From Yoonia sp. F2084L (lineage in GTDB: Bacteria; Pseudomonadota; Alphaproteobacteria; Rhodobacterales; Rhodobacteraceae): a stretch of DNA of 64,000 nt. The notes beneath the pieces are model-generated. The model saw nothing but the letters and a program-made list of their open reading frames with translations. It made no database searches and was not told where the DNA came from. The position numbers and the translations under genes were made by a program. The stretch lies in assembly GCF_023015625.1 (NCBI RefSeq), contig NZ_JALKAH010000005.1, positions 248,001 to 312,000 on the forward strand, read 5' to 3'. Below are positions 45,000 to 54,959 of the stretch, piece by piece; within the stretch, counting starts at the first letter, position 1, and each line of letters opens with the position of its first letter.

Positions 45000-45929
45000 T
45001 CAGTCACCCAGCGGCTGCAATAAGCTTTCCAGACGGGCACGCAAATGCTCGTGCTGGCTGGGCAGCTTCAGGGCTTCACCCAGATGTGCCGTGTCTTCAT
45101 CACGGTCAAAACCGGGCTCATTCGTGGCGACCTCAAACAGCACACCGCCGGGCGTGCGGAAATAGATCGCATAGAAATAATCGCGGTCGATGACCGGGGT
45201 CACCTGATAGCCCGTGTCCAACAACGCCTCGCGTACTTCCAACTGACGCGCGCGGTTTTCCACGGCAAACGCGATGTGATGCACCGATCCTGCCCCTTGC
45301 GACGCATGGCCCGCATTGGGCAACTCTTCGATATCAATCGTGTTGGCGTCATTGCCGCCGGGCACGATGAAACGGGTCACGTTGTCTTGGGTGTCCAGCT
45401 TTTCGTAGCCCATGAATTGCAACAACTCGCCACTGACGCCCGCATCCTTCAAGCGCATATCGGCAGAGTGGAAGCCACGGATACCCATCGCTTCGCTCAC
45501 GCCATTGCGGGTCCAGGCGGCGCGGTTGTCATCGCGCTCAACAAGCGCGAACTGATCGCCATCGGGGCCATCAAACAGCACACGTTTTTCGCCAAAGCGG
45601 GTGTCCTGGGCAACGCCGCCGACTTCGAATGTCGCGAACCTGTCCAGCCATGCCTTTGAGGACCCGGTCGGGATGCTGAACGCAGTTCGCCCAACTTCGC
45701 CCACACCTTTTCCACCGCGCCCCGCATTGGGGAAGGGAAAGTAGGTCATGACTGTGCCGGGCGACCCGGCCTCGTCGCCATAGTACAGGTGATAAACGTC
45801 GGGTGCGTCGAAGTTCACCGTCTTCTTCACCCGGCGCAGGCCGAGTACGTTTGTGAAGAAGGCATTGTTTTCGCGGGCATCACTGGCCAGCGAGGTGACG
45901 TGGTGTAGTCCTTTGATCTGGGTGATCAT
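45000..45929 (-). CDS. VOC-family ring-cleaving dioxygenase (MhqO-like)
   Basis: A 309-residue two-domain glyoxalase-fold protein. Metal ligands are expected at the His in GLHHVTSLASD (about 9), the later SVHHIAFAVEN His and the Glu in GGVLFEVATNEPGF. It opens with ITQIKGLHHVT, characteristic of the MhqO group, and the downstream hydrolase matches MhqD. The likely role is cleavage of quinone-like or hydroquinone compounds; the substrate is inferred from the pairing, not shown. Confidence 0.9.
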   Translation of the reverse strand: MITQIKGLHHVTSLASDARENNAFFTNVLGLRRVKKTVNFDAPDVYHLYYGDEAGSPGTVMTYFPFPNAGRGGKGVGEVGRTAFSIPTGSSKAWLDRFATFEVGGVAQDTRFGEKRVLFDGPDGDQFALVERDDNRAAWTRNGVSEAMGIRGFHSADMRLKDAGVSGELLQFMGYEKLDTQDNVTRFIVPGGNDANTIDIEELPNAGHASQGAGSVHHIAFAVENRARQLEVREALLDTGYQVTPVIDRDYFYAIYFRTPGGVLFEVATNEPGFDRDEDTAHLGEALKLPSQHEHLRARLESLLQPLGD

Positions 45930-46025
45930 ATCTCTCTCCTATTCCTTTGCAGGGATAGATAGCGACACAGCTTCTGCACGAAAGGCCAATAGACGCACCT
46001 ATTTGGTGCGCTCATGCACATGACG

Positions 46026-47465
46026 TTATTCGGCAGCCCACCCAGAGATGGCCTTCACTTCAAGAAACTCCTCAATCCCCCAAACGCCGCCTTCGCGGGC
46101 GCGGCCTGACATCTTGACGCCACCAAAGGGCGATCCAGCACCGCGACCCTGACCATTCATCTCAACCATGCCAGAGCGCAGCGCGCGGGCCATGCGGTTG
46201 CGTTTGGCACCATCTTCGCTTTGGACGTAGTTGGTCAGGCCGTAGGGTGTGTCATTGGCGATCTTCACCGCGTCTGCTTCATCCTCGAATGGGATGATCG
46301 AAAGAACGGGGCCGAAAATCTCTTCCTGTGCGATCCGCATATCATTGCTCACGTCAGCAAAGACCGTCGGACGCACATAGTACCCACGGTTCACCCCCTC
46401 TGGCAGGCCGGGACCACCGGCGACCAGACGCGCACCTTCGTTGATGCCGACCTCGATCATGTCCTGAATTTTGGTCCACTGCGTTTTATTCACCACGGGG
46501 CCAATATGGCGACCGGGTTCAGAGGCGGGGCCAACGCTGATCTTGCTGGCAATCTCGGCCGCTGCTTCGACCGTCTGATCATAGATCGACCGTTCCACCA
46601 ACATCCGTGTCGGTGCGTTACAGGATTGACCCGAGTTATTCATGCAATGGATCACGCCGCGCTTGACCGCTTTTTCGTCGGCATCCGCAAAGATCACATT
46701 GGCACCCTTGCCGCCCAGTTCCAGCGTCACACGCTTGAGCGTTTCGGCAGCAGCAACAGAAATTGCCTTACCAGCGCGGGTTGATCCCGTGAAGCTGATC
46801 ATCGCAACGTCTTCATGGCGCGACAGCTGGCTGCCGACACCAGCACCGTCACCGTTCACAAGGTTGAAGACACCGGCAGGGATGCCTGCGTCATGGACAA
46901 ACTCGGCGAACAGCAGCGATGAAAGCGGCGATTCCTCAGAAGGTTTCAGCACCATTGTGCATCCAGCAAGCAAAGCGGGAATGACCTTGAGCGTCACTTG
47001 GTTCATCGGCCAATTCCATGGCGTGATCAGACCAACAACGCCAATGGGCTCCATCGCGATGCGATCGTTAGGGGCGTGAGGGCCAAGGGGCCTGATCCAC
47101 TCCATGTGTTCCATAGCTTTCAGCGAATTATTCAGATGCCATGGCAAACATGGGGCCTGACTGCTGCGGGCCATATCAATGGGCGCACCCATTTCCATAC
47201 TGATCGCTTCGGCCATTTCCTCGACCCGCGCTTCGTACTGCTCAAGGATGCCACGCACATAGCCCGCGCGCGTTTCAGGATCAGTCGCGGCCCACGCAGG
47301 AAACGCAGCCTTCGCCGCCGCAACCGCAGCGTCCGTATCCGCCTGATCACCCAAGGAAATGACCGCGCAGGGGTCCTCGGTCGAAGGATCAATCACGTGA
47401 TAATCGTTCGCCTTTACAGGCGGTACCCATGTTCCGTTGATATAGAAATTGCGGCTCTCAATCAT
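46026..47465 (-). CDS. NAD(P)+-dependent aldehyde dehydrogenase
   Basis: A 479-residue ALDH. The catalytic Glu is in LELGGKGANVIF (about 250) and the catalytic Cys in NNSGQSCNAPTRML (about 285). The Rossmann PWNWPMNQ motif and the FGPVLSIIPF strand are present. It oxidises an aldehyde to the acid; the specific aldehyde is not evident. Monocistronic, with the opposite-strand peroxiredoxin gene 123 bases away. Confidence 0.95.
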   Translation of the reverse strand: MIESRNFYINGTWVPPVKANDYHVIDPSTEDPCAVISLGDQADTDAAVAAAKAAFPAWAATDPETRAGYVRGILEQYEARVEEMAEAISMEMGAPIDMARSSQAPCLPWHLNNSLKAMEHMEWIRPLGPHAPNDRIAMEPIGVVGLITPWNWPMNQVTLKVIPALLAGCTMVLKPSEESPLSSLLFAEFVHDAGIPAGVFNLVNGDGAGVGSQLSRHEDVAMISFTGSTRAGKAISVAAAETLKRVTLELGGKGANVIFADADEKAVKRGVIHCMNNSGQSCNAPTRMLVERSIYDQTVEAAAEIASKISVGPASEPGRHIGPVVNKTQWTKIQDMIEVGINEGARLVAGGPGLPEGVNRGYYVRPTVFADVSNDMRIAQEEIFGPVLSIIPFEDEADAVKIANDTPYGLTNYVQSEDGAKRNRMARALRSGMVEMNGQGRGAGSPFGGVKMSGRAREGGVWGIEEFLEVKAISGWAAE

Positions 47466-47588
47466 CGCGGCTCTCCCATGCTTTGGGTATTATGTGGCAT
47501 CGCATTTGATCTTCCGCAAGCGGATGTGGTGTTGGTCTGTCATCATACCTATATTGAGAATTGAATTCACACGTTAAGGAGCACCAAA

Positions 47589-48242
47589 ATGGGCCTGCGC
47601 ATCAACGATACGATCCCTGATTTGACGGTCGAAACCGATCAGGGCACTTTTTCACTGCATGACTGGATTGGCGATAGCTGGGCTATCCTGTTTTCGCACC
47701 CCAAGGATTTCACGCCTGTGTGCACCACTGAATTTGGCGCTGTTGCGCAACTGGCTGACGAATGGGCCAAGCGCGGCACTAAGGTCATTGGCGTCAGTGT
47801 TGACGGGGTTGAGGACCACAAGAAATGGAAAGGCGATATCGAGACGGTTGGCGGTGCGCCTGCCGGGTTCCCGATCATTGCGGATGCGGGGCTGGAAGTT
47901 TCCAAGGCCTTCGACATGCTGCCTGCCGAAGCTTATCTGCCTGATGGGCGCACACCTGCGGACAGTGCTACTGTGCGGTCAGTCTTTATTATCGGGCCCG
48001 ACAAGCAACTGAAACTGTCGATGACCTACCCTATGACTGTTGGACGCAACTTTGCCGAAGTCCTGCGTGCGCTGGATGGGTTGCAGACATCCACTGGCCG
48101 TGGTGTTGCGACACCTGCGAACTGGAATGTGGGTGACGACGTTATCATTCCGGCGACAGTAAGCGATGAGGACGCGAAGGCAAAGTTTGGTGATTTCACC
48201 AAGGTGTTGCCTTACCTGCGCACGACAAAACTGAAAGACTAA
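47589..48242 (+). CDS. 1-Cys peroxiredoxin (Prx6 type)
   Basis: A 217-residue peroxidase reducing H2O2 and alkyl peroxides. The peroxidatic Cys is C45 in the HPKDFTPVCTTEFG motif; the long C-terminal arm (about 170-217) with RVVATPANW-like GVATPANWNVGDDVI is characteristic of the Prx6 subfamily. No resolving Cys is apparent. AAGGAGC lies upstream of the ATG. Followed by a bidirectional terminator. Confidence 0.96.
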   Translation: MGLRINDTIPDLTVETDQGTFSLHDWIGDSWAILFSHPKDFTPVCTTEFGAVAQLADEWAKRGTKVIGVSVDGVEDHKKWKGDIETVGGAPAGFPIIADAGLEVSKAFDMLPAEAYLPDGRTPADSATVRSVFIIGPDKQLKLSMTYPMTVGRNFAEVLRALDGLQTSTGRGVATPANWNVGDDVIIPATVSDEDAKAKFGDFTKVLPYLRTTKLKD

Positions 48243-48245
48243 TGA

Positions 48246-48285
48246 CAAAAGGCCGCCTGTGAATGCAGGCGGCCTTCTGATTTTT
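48246..48285. terminator. Bidirectional intrinsic terminator
   Basis: AAAAGGCCGCCTG pairs with CAGGCGGCCTT around a 5-6-base loop and is followed by TTTTT on the plus side. It separates the convergent peroxiredoxin and outer-membrane protein genes. Confidence 0.88.
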
Positions 48286-48299
48286 AATTGGTGCTATCT

Positions 48300-48914
48300 T
48301 TAGAATGTGTACGAAACACCGAACGAAAGATATGGCAGCGCAACTACGTCCTCTGCATCGCTGATCGCATCCTGGACATCTGGGTCGGCATCAATGATGG
48401 CCTGGTTGCCAGAGCCGGTTGCGTTCACTTCCAGATCAATGCCGCCAGTGAAGACAACACCAACTTCTGAGTTGAAGGACCACCCATCGCCAAAGCGCCA
48501 GTCGTAACCTGTTGTCACCATCGGTGCGACTTGGTTTGCAAACTCAGCGCTGAGTTCAGCGTCTTGGCCTGCAGATGTGCCGCTCGCGCTCAGCTCAGTG
48601 TTTGACAGGAACAACCCGCCGGACACGCGCCAGCCGCTTTGCGTCGGATAATAGTCTGCCAGCAGGGCCAGACCACCAAGGTCAAAATCGCCTTCGGCTG
48701 TGTCGCCATCTTCAGTTTCGTCATAGCTGGCGCTGATGCCACCCATCAATGCGCCACGTGCGCGCCATTGGGGATCAATCTGATAGGCACCTTCAAGGTT
48801 CAGACCAAATGTGGAAAGGCCGGTGCCAACGGTTACGTCGCCGGCTTCTTGTGCTGTCGCCATAGCACCAATTGTTGTGAGGGCTGCGGCAGCCAGAAGT
48901 GTCTTAGGGATCAT
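48300..48914 (-). CDS. Outer-membrane beta-barrel protein
   Basis: A 204-residue protein with signal peptide ending at AMATAQE. The mature part alternates polar and hydrophobic residues (TVGTGLSTFGLNLEGAYQI, WRARGALMGGISASYDET, GLALLADYYPTQSGWRVSGGLFL) and ends with GVSYTF, a C-terminal Phe consistent with BAM targeting. Predicted eight-stranded barrel of unknown role. A palindrome similar in layout to a Zur box lies about 160 bases upstream (49074-49088). Confidence 0.85.
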   Translation of the reverse strand: MIPKTLLAAAALTTIGAMATAQEAGDVTVGTGLSTFGLNLEGAYQIDPQWRARGALMGGISASYDETEDGDTAEGDFDLGGLALLADYYPTQSGWRVSGGLFLSNTELSASGTSAGQDAELSAEFANQVAPMVTTGYDWRFGDGWSFNSEVGVVFTGGIDLEVNATGSGNQAIIDADPDVQDAISDAEDVVALPYLSFGVSYTF

Positions 48915-49049
48915 GTGCTTTCTTTCTTAAAATTTTCCGATTTGTGGCAAAGCGGTGGTTCAAAATGTTGCTTGCCAATCCGTGAACCTATGCCTGATGC
49001 AGTTGGTCCAGAATAAGGCATTTCTTCTACAATTTTGAGTTGTTAACCA

Positions 49050-49088
49050 ATAACACCCGATCGATTGACCGGGTGTTATCAGATAACA
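49050..49088. promoter_or_regulatory. Two overlapping inverted repeats between pnp and OMP
   Basis: ATAACACCCG (49050-49059) pairs with CGGGTGTTAT (49070-49079), 10 bp, without a U tract. Overlapping it, TGTTATC-A-GATAACA (49074-49088) is a perfect 15-base palindrome. The first may be the pnp terminator; the second resembles the TGTTATA-N-TATAACA frame of Zur boxes apart from one base in each half, and would lie in the OMP promoter. Identity uncertain. Confidence 0.35.
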
Positions 49089-49114
49089 TTCAAGAATGCG
49101 GCTAATCGGATAGA

Positions 49115-51247
49115 TTATTCTGCCGCGTCCTCTTTCTTGATCTCTTCGCCGGTTTCCTGATCAACCATCTTCATGGCCAGACGGACTTTACCGCGATCAT
49201 CAAAGCCCAGCAGCTTGACCCAAACTTCCTGACCTTCTTTCAGAACATCGGAAGGATGGTTCAGACGCTTGTTTTCGATCTGGGAGACGTGCACCAGACC
49301 GTCGCGCTTGCCAAAGAAGTTCACGAAGGCGCCAAAGTCGACGAGCTTCACGACTGTACCTTTGTAGATCACACCTTCTTCGGGCTCGGCCACGATCGAG
49401 TGGATCATGTCGTAGGCTTTCTTGATGGCCTCGGCATCGTTGGACGCCAGCTTGATGATACCTTCGTCATTGATATCAACCTTGGCACCAGATACTTCCA
49501 CGATCTCGCGGATGACCTTACCGCCGGATCCGATCACTTCACGGATCTTGTCGGTTGGGATCTGCATGGTTTCGATCTTTGGTGCGTGCACAGAAAATTC
49601 CTGCGCGCCGGTCAGAGCTTTGCTCATCTCGCCAAGAATGTGCAGACGGCCAGCTTTCGCCTGAGCGAGCGCTTTTGACATGATCTCTGGCGTGATGCCT
49701 GCGATCTTGATGTCCATCTGCAAGGATGTGATGCCGTTTTCGGTACCAGCAACCTTAAAGTCCATGTCGCCAAGGTGGTCTTCGTCACCCAGAATGTCGG
49801 ACAGAATAGCGTAGTCGCCATCGTCTTCCATGACCAGACCCATGGCCACACCAGCAACCGGCGCTTTCAAGGGAACACCTGCGTCCATCATGGACAAAGA
49901 GCCACCACAAACAGACGCCATAGAGGACGAACCGTTTGATTCCGTGATCTCTGATACCAGACGGATGGTATATGGGAAATCAGTCGCCGCAGGCAGAACC
50001 GCCTGCAACGCGCGCCATGCCAGCTTACCGTGACCAATTTCACGACGGCCCGGGCCACCCACACGACCAACTTCACCAACAGAGTATGGTGGGAAGTTGT
50101 AGTGCAGCATGAAGTTGGATTTATACATGCCAGTCAGCGCGTCGATCATCTGTTCGTCGTCGCCAGTGCCGAGTGTTGTGACAACAAGACCTTGGGTTTC
50201 ACCACGTGTGAACAAGGCAGACCCGTGTGTTCGTGGCAAGATGCCAGTCTCGGACACGATCGGGCGGATGGTGTCGAGGGCACGACCATCGATACGCTTG
50301 CCGTTCTTCACAACGTCGCCACGCAGCACGGCTGATTCCAGACCTTTCAGGGCGGAACCAAGGTTGCCGTCTTCTTGCTGCTCTTCGGTCAAGGCTTCAA
50401 CAATCGCAGCTTTCGCCGCAGTTACAGCAGCAGTGCGTTCCTGCTTGTCTGTGATCGCATAAGCAGCACGCATCTGATCTTCGCCAGCGGCCTTCACGGC
50501 AGCGGACAATTCTGAATAATCCTCTGGCTGGAAGTCAAACGGCTCTTTCGCGCAATCTTCGGCCAGATCAATGATCAGGTCGATGACAGGCTGGATGGAC
50601 TCGTGTGCAAACGTCACCGCACCCAGCATTTCTTCTTCTGTCAGCTCATAAGCCTCGGATTCAACCATCATCACGGCGTCTTTGGTGCCGGCAACAACAA
50701 GGTCCAAACGCTGCTCTGGGTTCATGCGCAGGTTGTGCATGTCGTCGATTTCCGGGTTCAGGATGTATTCGCCATCCTCAAAGCCAACGCGACACGCAGC
50801 AATCGGGCCACGGAACGGCGCACCAGAGATGGTCAGCGCGGCAGAAGCCGCGATCATCGCGACCATGTCGGGGTCGTTGACCATGTCGTGAGACAGCACA
50901 GTACACATCACCAGAACTTCGTTTTTGAAGCCGGGGACGAACAATGGGCGAATAGGACGGTCGATCAGGCGGGATGTCAGCGTCTCTTTTTCGGTTGGAC
51001 GCGCTTCGCGCTTGAAAAAGCCGCCTGGCACTTTACCGGCGGCATAGTATTTCTCTTGGTAGTGGACGGTCAGCGGGAAAAAGTCCTGCCCCGGCTTTTG
51101 CTTACGTGCATATGTCACGTTCGCCATAACGCTGGTTTCACCCAATGTCGCGATGACAGAGCCATCGGCCTGGCGGGCAACCTTGCCCGTTTCCAGTGTC
51201 AGCGTTTCTTCGCCCCACTGAATTGATTTCTTCACTTCATTAAACAT
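49115..51247 (-). CDS. pnp: Polynucleotide phosphorylase
   Basis: A 710-residue 3'-5' exoribonuclease, trimeric, part of the RNA degradosome. Two RNase PH domains (about 1-230 and 300-545) contain the [22 protein letters not shown] and [14 protein letters not shown] motifs and the GEMSKAL stretch. KH ([18 protein letters not shown], about 560-600) and S1 ([20 protein letters not shown], about 625-700) follow. It is usually next to rpsO; here rpsO lies 7.4 kb away. The leader 51248-51340 contains inverted repeats that may be autoregulatory. Confidence 0.98.
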   Translation of the reverse strand: MFNEVKKSIQWGEETLTLETGKVARQADGSVIATLGETSVMANVTYARKQKPGQDFFPLTVHYQEKYYAAGKVPGGFFKREARPTEKETLTSRLIDRPIRPLFVPGFKNEVLVMCTVLSHDMVNDPDMVAMIAASAALTISGAPFRGPIAACRVGFEDGEYILNPEIDDMHNLRMNPEQRLDLVVAGTKDAVMMVESEAYELTEEEMLGAVTFAHESIQPVIDLIIDLAEDCAKEPFDFQPEDYSELSAAVKAAGEDQMRAAYAITDKQERTAAVTAAKAAIVEALTEEQQEDGNLGSALKGLESAVLRGDVVKNGKRIDGRALDTIRPIVSETGILPRTHGSALFTRGETQGLVVTTLGTGDDEQMIDALTGMYKSNFMLHYNFPPYSVGEVGRVGGPGRREIGHGKLAWRALQAVLPAATDFPYTIRLVSEITESNGSSSMASVCGGSLSMMDAGVPLKAPVAGVAMGLVMEDDGDYAILSDILGDEDHLGDMDFKVAGTENGITSLQMDIKIAGITPEIMSKALAQAKAGRLHILGEMSKALTGAQEFSVHAPKIETMQIPTDKIREVIGSGGKVIREIVEVSGAKVDINDEGIIKLASNDAEAIKKAYDMIHSIVAEPEEGVIYKGTVVKLVDFGAFVNFFGKRDGLVHVSQIENKRLNHPSDVLKEGQEVWVKLLGFDDRGKVRLAMKMVDQETGEEIKKEDAAE

Positions 51248-51262
51248 GATGTTTTCCTAGTT

Positions 51263-51336
51263 GGCCGATTTGCGGCCTTTTTTGCGTAGGGGGCGTATTC
51301 CCCCTCATTCCGGTATCTTGCTATGGCGCTGGAATG
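51263..51336 (-). promoter_or_regulatory. Inverted repeats in pnp leader
   Basis: GGCCG with CGGCC (51263-51277), GGGGG with CCCCC (51289-51304) and CATTCC with GGAATG (51306-51336) lie in series directly upstream of pnp. In E. coli the pnp leader is a stem-loop processed by RNase III and used for autoregulation; these could do the same. The rest of 51337-51511 shows nothing else. Confidence 0.35.
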
Positions 51337-51511
51337 CGGGCGCCTGCTTCTTCAAGATTTGCGGGGCTTAGCGGGTTTTGCGGTGTTTGGGAAGGGGTCG
51401 TTGGGCTAAGCTGTTTGATGTTCAGTCTTGGAAAGGGTTTGTAGCATGGCGCTTGGCAGCGAAGGGCCGGTTTCAACCCATCACTGAAGCGTCATAGGTC
51501 CAGTGGGCCAT

Positions 51512-52717
51512 TCACTGTGCCGCGAATGGGGCGGCCTTCGCATCCGCTTCACCAAAACCTTGTGGCACTGGCAAATCCGGCAGCGCCGCTGCGCGTTTTT
51601 GCAACGCACGTCCGATCACGACCCGGCTGATTTCGGTTGTGCCGTCAACGATCCGCAGCATCTGTGCGAGGCGGGACAAACGGTCTAAGCCGTAAGGCTG
51701 CAACAGGCCCATGCCGCCCAAGACCTGTGTGCAGGTGTTAGCCGCCTTCACAGCCGCGTCCGGCACGAAACGCTTCGCATGGGCGGCCATCAACGGACCC
51801 TCAGGCGTGCCAAGCGCCTCTGCGGCCTTGCGATAGAGCAGTTTGGACGCTTCCAGATCGGTCGCGACCTCACCCAGCATCCATTGGATGCCATCCAGAT
51901 CAAGGTTCTTGCCGCCAAACATCTTACGGTTCTTGGCATAGGAAAGTGCTGTATCAAGTGCGGATTGCATCAGGCCGCAGCAGCCAGACGCAATGGACAC
52001 GCGGGCAATATCAATCGCCATGAGCGAGCCTTGCAGGCCTTGGCCAACGGGCAAGATGATGTTGTCTTCGCTGACGACCACATTATCGAGATACATCTCT
52101 GACATAGGCAGGAAGTTGTAGGACGGTGTTTCATAAAGTGGGCCAAAGCTGATGCCCGGCGCATCGGCGGGAATGGCGATCATTGCCATGTCTTTGTGGC
52201 CGGGCGCATCGCTTGTCTTGACGACAGTGAAATAGACATCTGCTTCACCGGCAAGGCTGACCCAGGCCTTTGATCCGCTGATCGTCCATGTGCCGTCATC
52301 GTTCATCGTGGCGCGCGTGTACATCTGCATTGGATCGGACCCTGACTGCGGTTCAGTCAGAGCAAAATTCGCCAGTTTGCGCCCCGAGGTCAGATCATGC
52401 GCCCATTTTTCCTTGAACGCTTCGGTGCCATAGCCACAACCCGCAAACGTACAGATGTTATGCATGGACAAGGCGAACGCGTAAGCGCCGTCGCCAAGCC
52501 CGAGTTGTTCGTACACCTGAATACCCTCGGCCAGTGGCAGGCCCTGACCGCCCCAGTTTTCGGGGGCATAGAGACCGGTTAGACCCACAGCACCAGCCTT
52601 GTCAGACGCATCGCGCGGCCATTTCCTTGTAGTGTTCCAAGCATCGACATTGGGCGCGATGACAGTTGTCGCATGGTCGTGGGCAGCGGCGAGGATTTTG
52701 GCAAGCTTGTCAGACAT
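51512..52717 (-). CDS. Acyl-CoA dehydrogenase
   Basis: A 401-residue FAD enzyme that introduces a 2,3-double bond in acyl-CoA. The ATG at 52717 ([12 protein letters not shown]), with AAGGAC upstream, is preferred over 52795. Typical motifs are [31 protein letters not shown] and the C-terminal [32 protein letters not shown]. The catalytic base region near the C-terminus (IVDGTTEIS) is present. Preceded by the AraC regulator, 179 bases away, a possible controller. Confidence 0.93.
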   Translation of the reverse strand: MSDKLAKILAAAHDHATTVIAPNVDAWNTTRKWPRDASDKAGAVGLTGLYAPENWGGQGLPLAEGIQVYEQLGLGDGAYAFALSMHNICTFAGCGYGTEAFKEKWAHDLTSGRKLANFALTEPQSGSDPMQMYTRATMNDDGTWTISGSKAWVSLAGEADVYFTVVKTSDAPGHKDMAMIAIPADAPGISFGPLYETPSYNFLPMSEMYLDNVVVSEDNIILPVGQGLQGSLMAIDIARVSIASGCCGLMQSALDTALSYAKNRKMFGGKNLDLDGIQWMLGEVATDLEASKLLYRKAAEALGTPEGPLMAAHAKRFVPDAAVKAANTCTQVLGGMGLLQPYGLDRLSRLAQMLRIVDGTTEISRVVIGRALQKRAAALPDLPVPQGFGEADAKAAPFAAQ

Positions 52718-52895
52718 AGGATAGGTCCTTTCGAAGGCGCGCACTGTCGTATTGTGCCATCGGCGACCGACCGACGGCAAAAATGCATTGCGCATGAAAA
52801 TCAGGTTGAGATCAAAATTATGGGGTAAATGTACCCATCAGAGACATCAGGTGCGATCTCATGCGATGACAGGTTATTGTCCGAAAGTGACAAAA

Positions 52896-53924
52896 TCACA
52901 TGTCGGGCGCTTGTTTGCGCCGATAAGAGCTTGGCGTATTGCCGGTCCATCTTTGAAAGGCCCGATGGAAATTCGCCGCTGACGAAAACCCAACATCATG
53001 GGCGATGGCCTCAACGCTTTTGCGTCCCGCCTGCAGATCGCGGATCGCAATGTCGCGGCGCAGGGCATCCTTGATCGCCTGAAACGATGTGCCGTCAGCC
53101 TCAAGTCTGCGGATCAAAGTGCGCGGCGTCATGTGCATGGCTTTCGCGGTCCGGGTCAGGTTTGCCCGGTCCCACCCTGCTTGGCTCAGATGCTTGCGCA
53201 CCCGCAAAGACTGCGTGTGTTCGCGCGAACTGGTGAAAATCCAGTCGCGCGGCGCGTTCTCTAGAAAGAGGTCAAGATCTGCGGTGCTGCGCGCCTCAAC
53301 GATGCCCAATGCGCCGGGATCAAAAGCGATGGACGTCTCGGGGCTATCGAACTGCACAAGGGTGGGGAAGATGACGGCATAATCTTCCCCAAAAGCCGGA
53401 CGCGGGAAGGCAAATGCCACCCCTTTTATGGGCACTTCATGCCGGGCAAGCCAGGATATCAAACCATGGGCCAGCTTGAGGATCAGCATGTGCCCAAACC
53501 GCTGCACGGCGACGTCGCCCTGTGGTTTCAGACGAAGCACCAAAGCCGCATCGGTTTCCATCAGGTCGAATTGATACTCATCCAGCAAGAGGTTCCAGAA
53601 CGTCGAAAACCGATAAAGGGCCGAAGGAAGCGAGGTCGCCTCGCGCACGGAGGTCAGCAGATGTTGCAAGGCGCGTGGCCTGATCGGGCGGCTCCAAAGG
53701 CCCATCATCTCATCACCGGTTTCCACGGCGGCCAGTTGATAGAGGCCGACGATTTGATCCAGCGTTACTCGACCATGGGCGTGGCGCTGGTCCGTCGCCA
53801 GATCAGAGCGTTTCAAAAGTGATTGAAACTGCGCCTCCGTGCACAAGGGTCGCAATGCGGCCAGCCAGTCGGCGATAAACTGGCCGGAAACAGTCAGATT
53901 GATCGCTGGCTTGGCATTGGTCAT
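52896..53924 (-). CDS. AraC-family transcriptional regulator
   Basis: About 342 residues from the ATG at 53924; a frame to 53975 would overlap the preceding gene. The N-terminal ligand-binding region (about 20-215) resembles the OruR/ArgR-type regulators (LRLKPQGD, LKLAHGLISWLA). The C-terminal AraC helix-turn-helix pair is clear: NLTRTAKAMHMTPRTLIRRLEADG and SVEAIAHDVGFSSAANFHRAFQRW, ending in GNTPSSYRR. Last gene of the zinc-locus run, and upstream of the acyl-CoA dehydrogenase gene, so either could be its target. Confidence 0.92.
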   Translation of the reverse strand: MTNAKPAINLTVSGQFIADWLAALRPLCTEAQFQSLLKRSDLATDQRHAHGRVTLDQIVGLYQLAAVETGDEMMGLWSRPIRPRALQHLLTSVREATSLPSALYRFSTFWNLLLDEYQFDLMETDAALVLRLKPQGDVAVQRFGHMLILKLAHGLISWLARHEVPIKGVAFAFPRPAFGEDYAVIFPTLVQFDSPETSIAFDPGALGIVEARSTADLDLFLENAPRDWIFTSSREHTQSLRVRKHLSQAGWDRANLTRTAKAMHMTPRTLIRRLEADGTSFQAIKDALRRDIAIRDLQAGRKSVEAIAHDVGFSSAANFHRAFQRWTGNTPSSYRRKQAPDM

Positions 53925-53934
53925 CGGGGATGCG

Positions 53935-54444
53935 CTAGGACCTATACGGTTCGATCCGGTCAGCCGATAGCGCATAGGCGATGTCTGCCAGTTCTGTCGA
54001 CAGGGACGAAACGCCGAACATGCCGATAACGTTCACCGGTTCAAACAGGCCCGAGCTCTCATAGGGTTCACCCGTGGTGACGAATACTAGCTGGTTCGCG
54101 GGTGGTGGTGGGACATGCACGCAGGCCCCCACAAACGGCACGAGGATAAAGGCAGTAACGCCCGTTCCTGAATAATCAATCGGCACGATAAATCCGGGCA
54201 AGCGGACAATCTGGCCGTTCCAATCAGTGCGCACACCGTTCATTTGGGGCTGTTGGCTGACCAAAGGTGCTTGGCCGTGGTCAATGATGCCTTGCAGCAC
54301 GGGCGGGATCGCAACTTGCCCTTCTGGCAGCAGGTCTTTCCACTTGATGTCAACGTATTCCTCGGCCCATGCCAGTTGCGGTATCAGTCCCGATGCCGCC
54401 AGGCTTGCCAAGACAAGCCGCCGGTTCAACTGCGTCTTCACCAT
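53935..54444 (-). CDS. DUF3299 exported protein (second copy)
   Basis: A 169-residue exported protein (signal VLASLAASGLIPQLAWAEE). The DUF3299 core is WKDLLPEG, then RLPGFIVPIDYSGTGVTAFILVPFVGACVHVPPPPANQLVFV, with the Cys-His pair in GACVHVPPPP. The family sits in Zrg-like zinc-uptake loci. It overlaps its paralogue upstream by seven bases. The two copies share the core pattern but differ elsewhere, so this is an old duplication. Confidence 0.88.
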   Translation of the reverse strand: MVKTQLNRRLVLASLAASGLIPQLAWAEEYVDIKWKDLLPEGQVAIPPVLQGIIDHGQAPLVSQQPQMNGVRTDWNGQIVRLPGFIVPIDYSGTGVTAFILVPFVGACVHVPPPPANQLVFVTTGEPYESSGLFEPVNVIGMFGVSSLSTELADIAYALSADRIEPYRS

Positions 54445-54941
54445 ACATACACCTCCATCTGCTCTGCATTCAGAGTATAGCCCGTTTCTGCCACATCCGT
54501 TGTCTGGATTTCATGCTGCATCTGGCCGGTTACCCATACGGCCTCCCACAGGTCTTGGCTGGGCCAAGGGGTTCGGGTCGTCACGAAGACAAGCTGGTTT
54601 GGCGGCGGCGGTGGCGTGTGCAGACACGCCCCGACATAGGGGACCAATACAAAGCTGGTCACGCCATCCGTGGACAGCTCTATGGGAATGATAAAGCCCG
54701 GCATCTTGATGTAGGCACCATCAAGCGCTGGGTTCAGCTTTGTTGCATTGGCATCGAAAATAGGCCGCCAGATATCATTGTGCCAATCCATTTCGCCTTC
54801 GCCAATAATCTCTGAATAGGGCACGCCGGGCGGGATCAGATCATCCCACGTGATTTCTGTCGCCGTGTTGGCGAAAGCAGCCTGCGGCAAGGCCGCGCTG
54901 GCCAAACCTGCCATGATCAATTGGCGACGTGATAGGTACAA
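54438..54941 (-). CDS. DUF3299 exported protein (first copy)
   Basis: A 167-residue protein with Tat-like or Sec signal (SRRQLIMAGLASAALPQAAFA). The core reads KMPGFIIPIELSTDGVTSFVLVPYVGACLHTPPPPPNQLVFV, again with a Cys-His pair. The start is TTG at 54941 with AAAGGG upstream. It follows the FtsX-like permease gene by 18 bases. DUF3299 members probably handle metal, or act with the ABC unit, in the periplasm; function unproven. Confidence 0.88.
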   Translation of the reverse strand: MYLSRRQLIMAGLASAALPQAAFANTATEITWDDLIPPGVPYSEIIGEGEMDWHNDIWRPIFDANATKLNPALDGAYIKMPGFIIPIELSTDGVTSFVLVPYVGACLHTPPPPPNQLVFVTTRTPWPSQDLWEAVWVTGQMQHEIQTTDVAETGYTLNAEQMEVYVW

Positions 54942-54959
54942 AACCGCTGCCCTTTCATC

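Noticed and set aside
51263-51282. Plus-strand intrinsic terminator with T6 tail upstream of pnp
   Set aside because: No plus-strand gene ends nearby; it is better read as part of the pnp leader structure.
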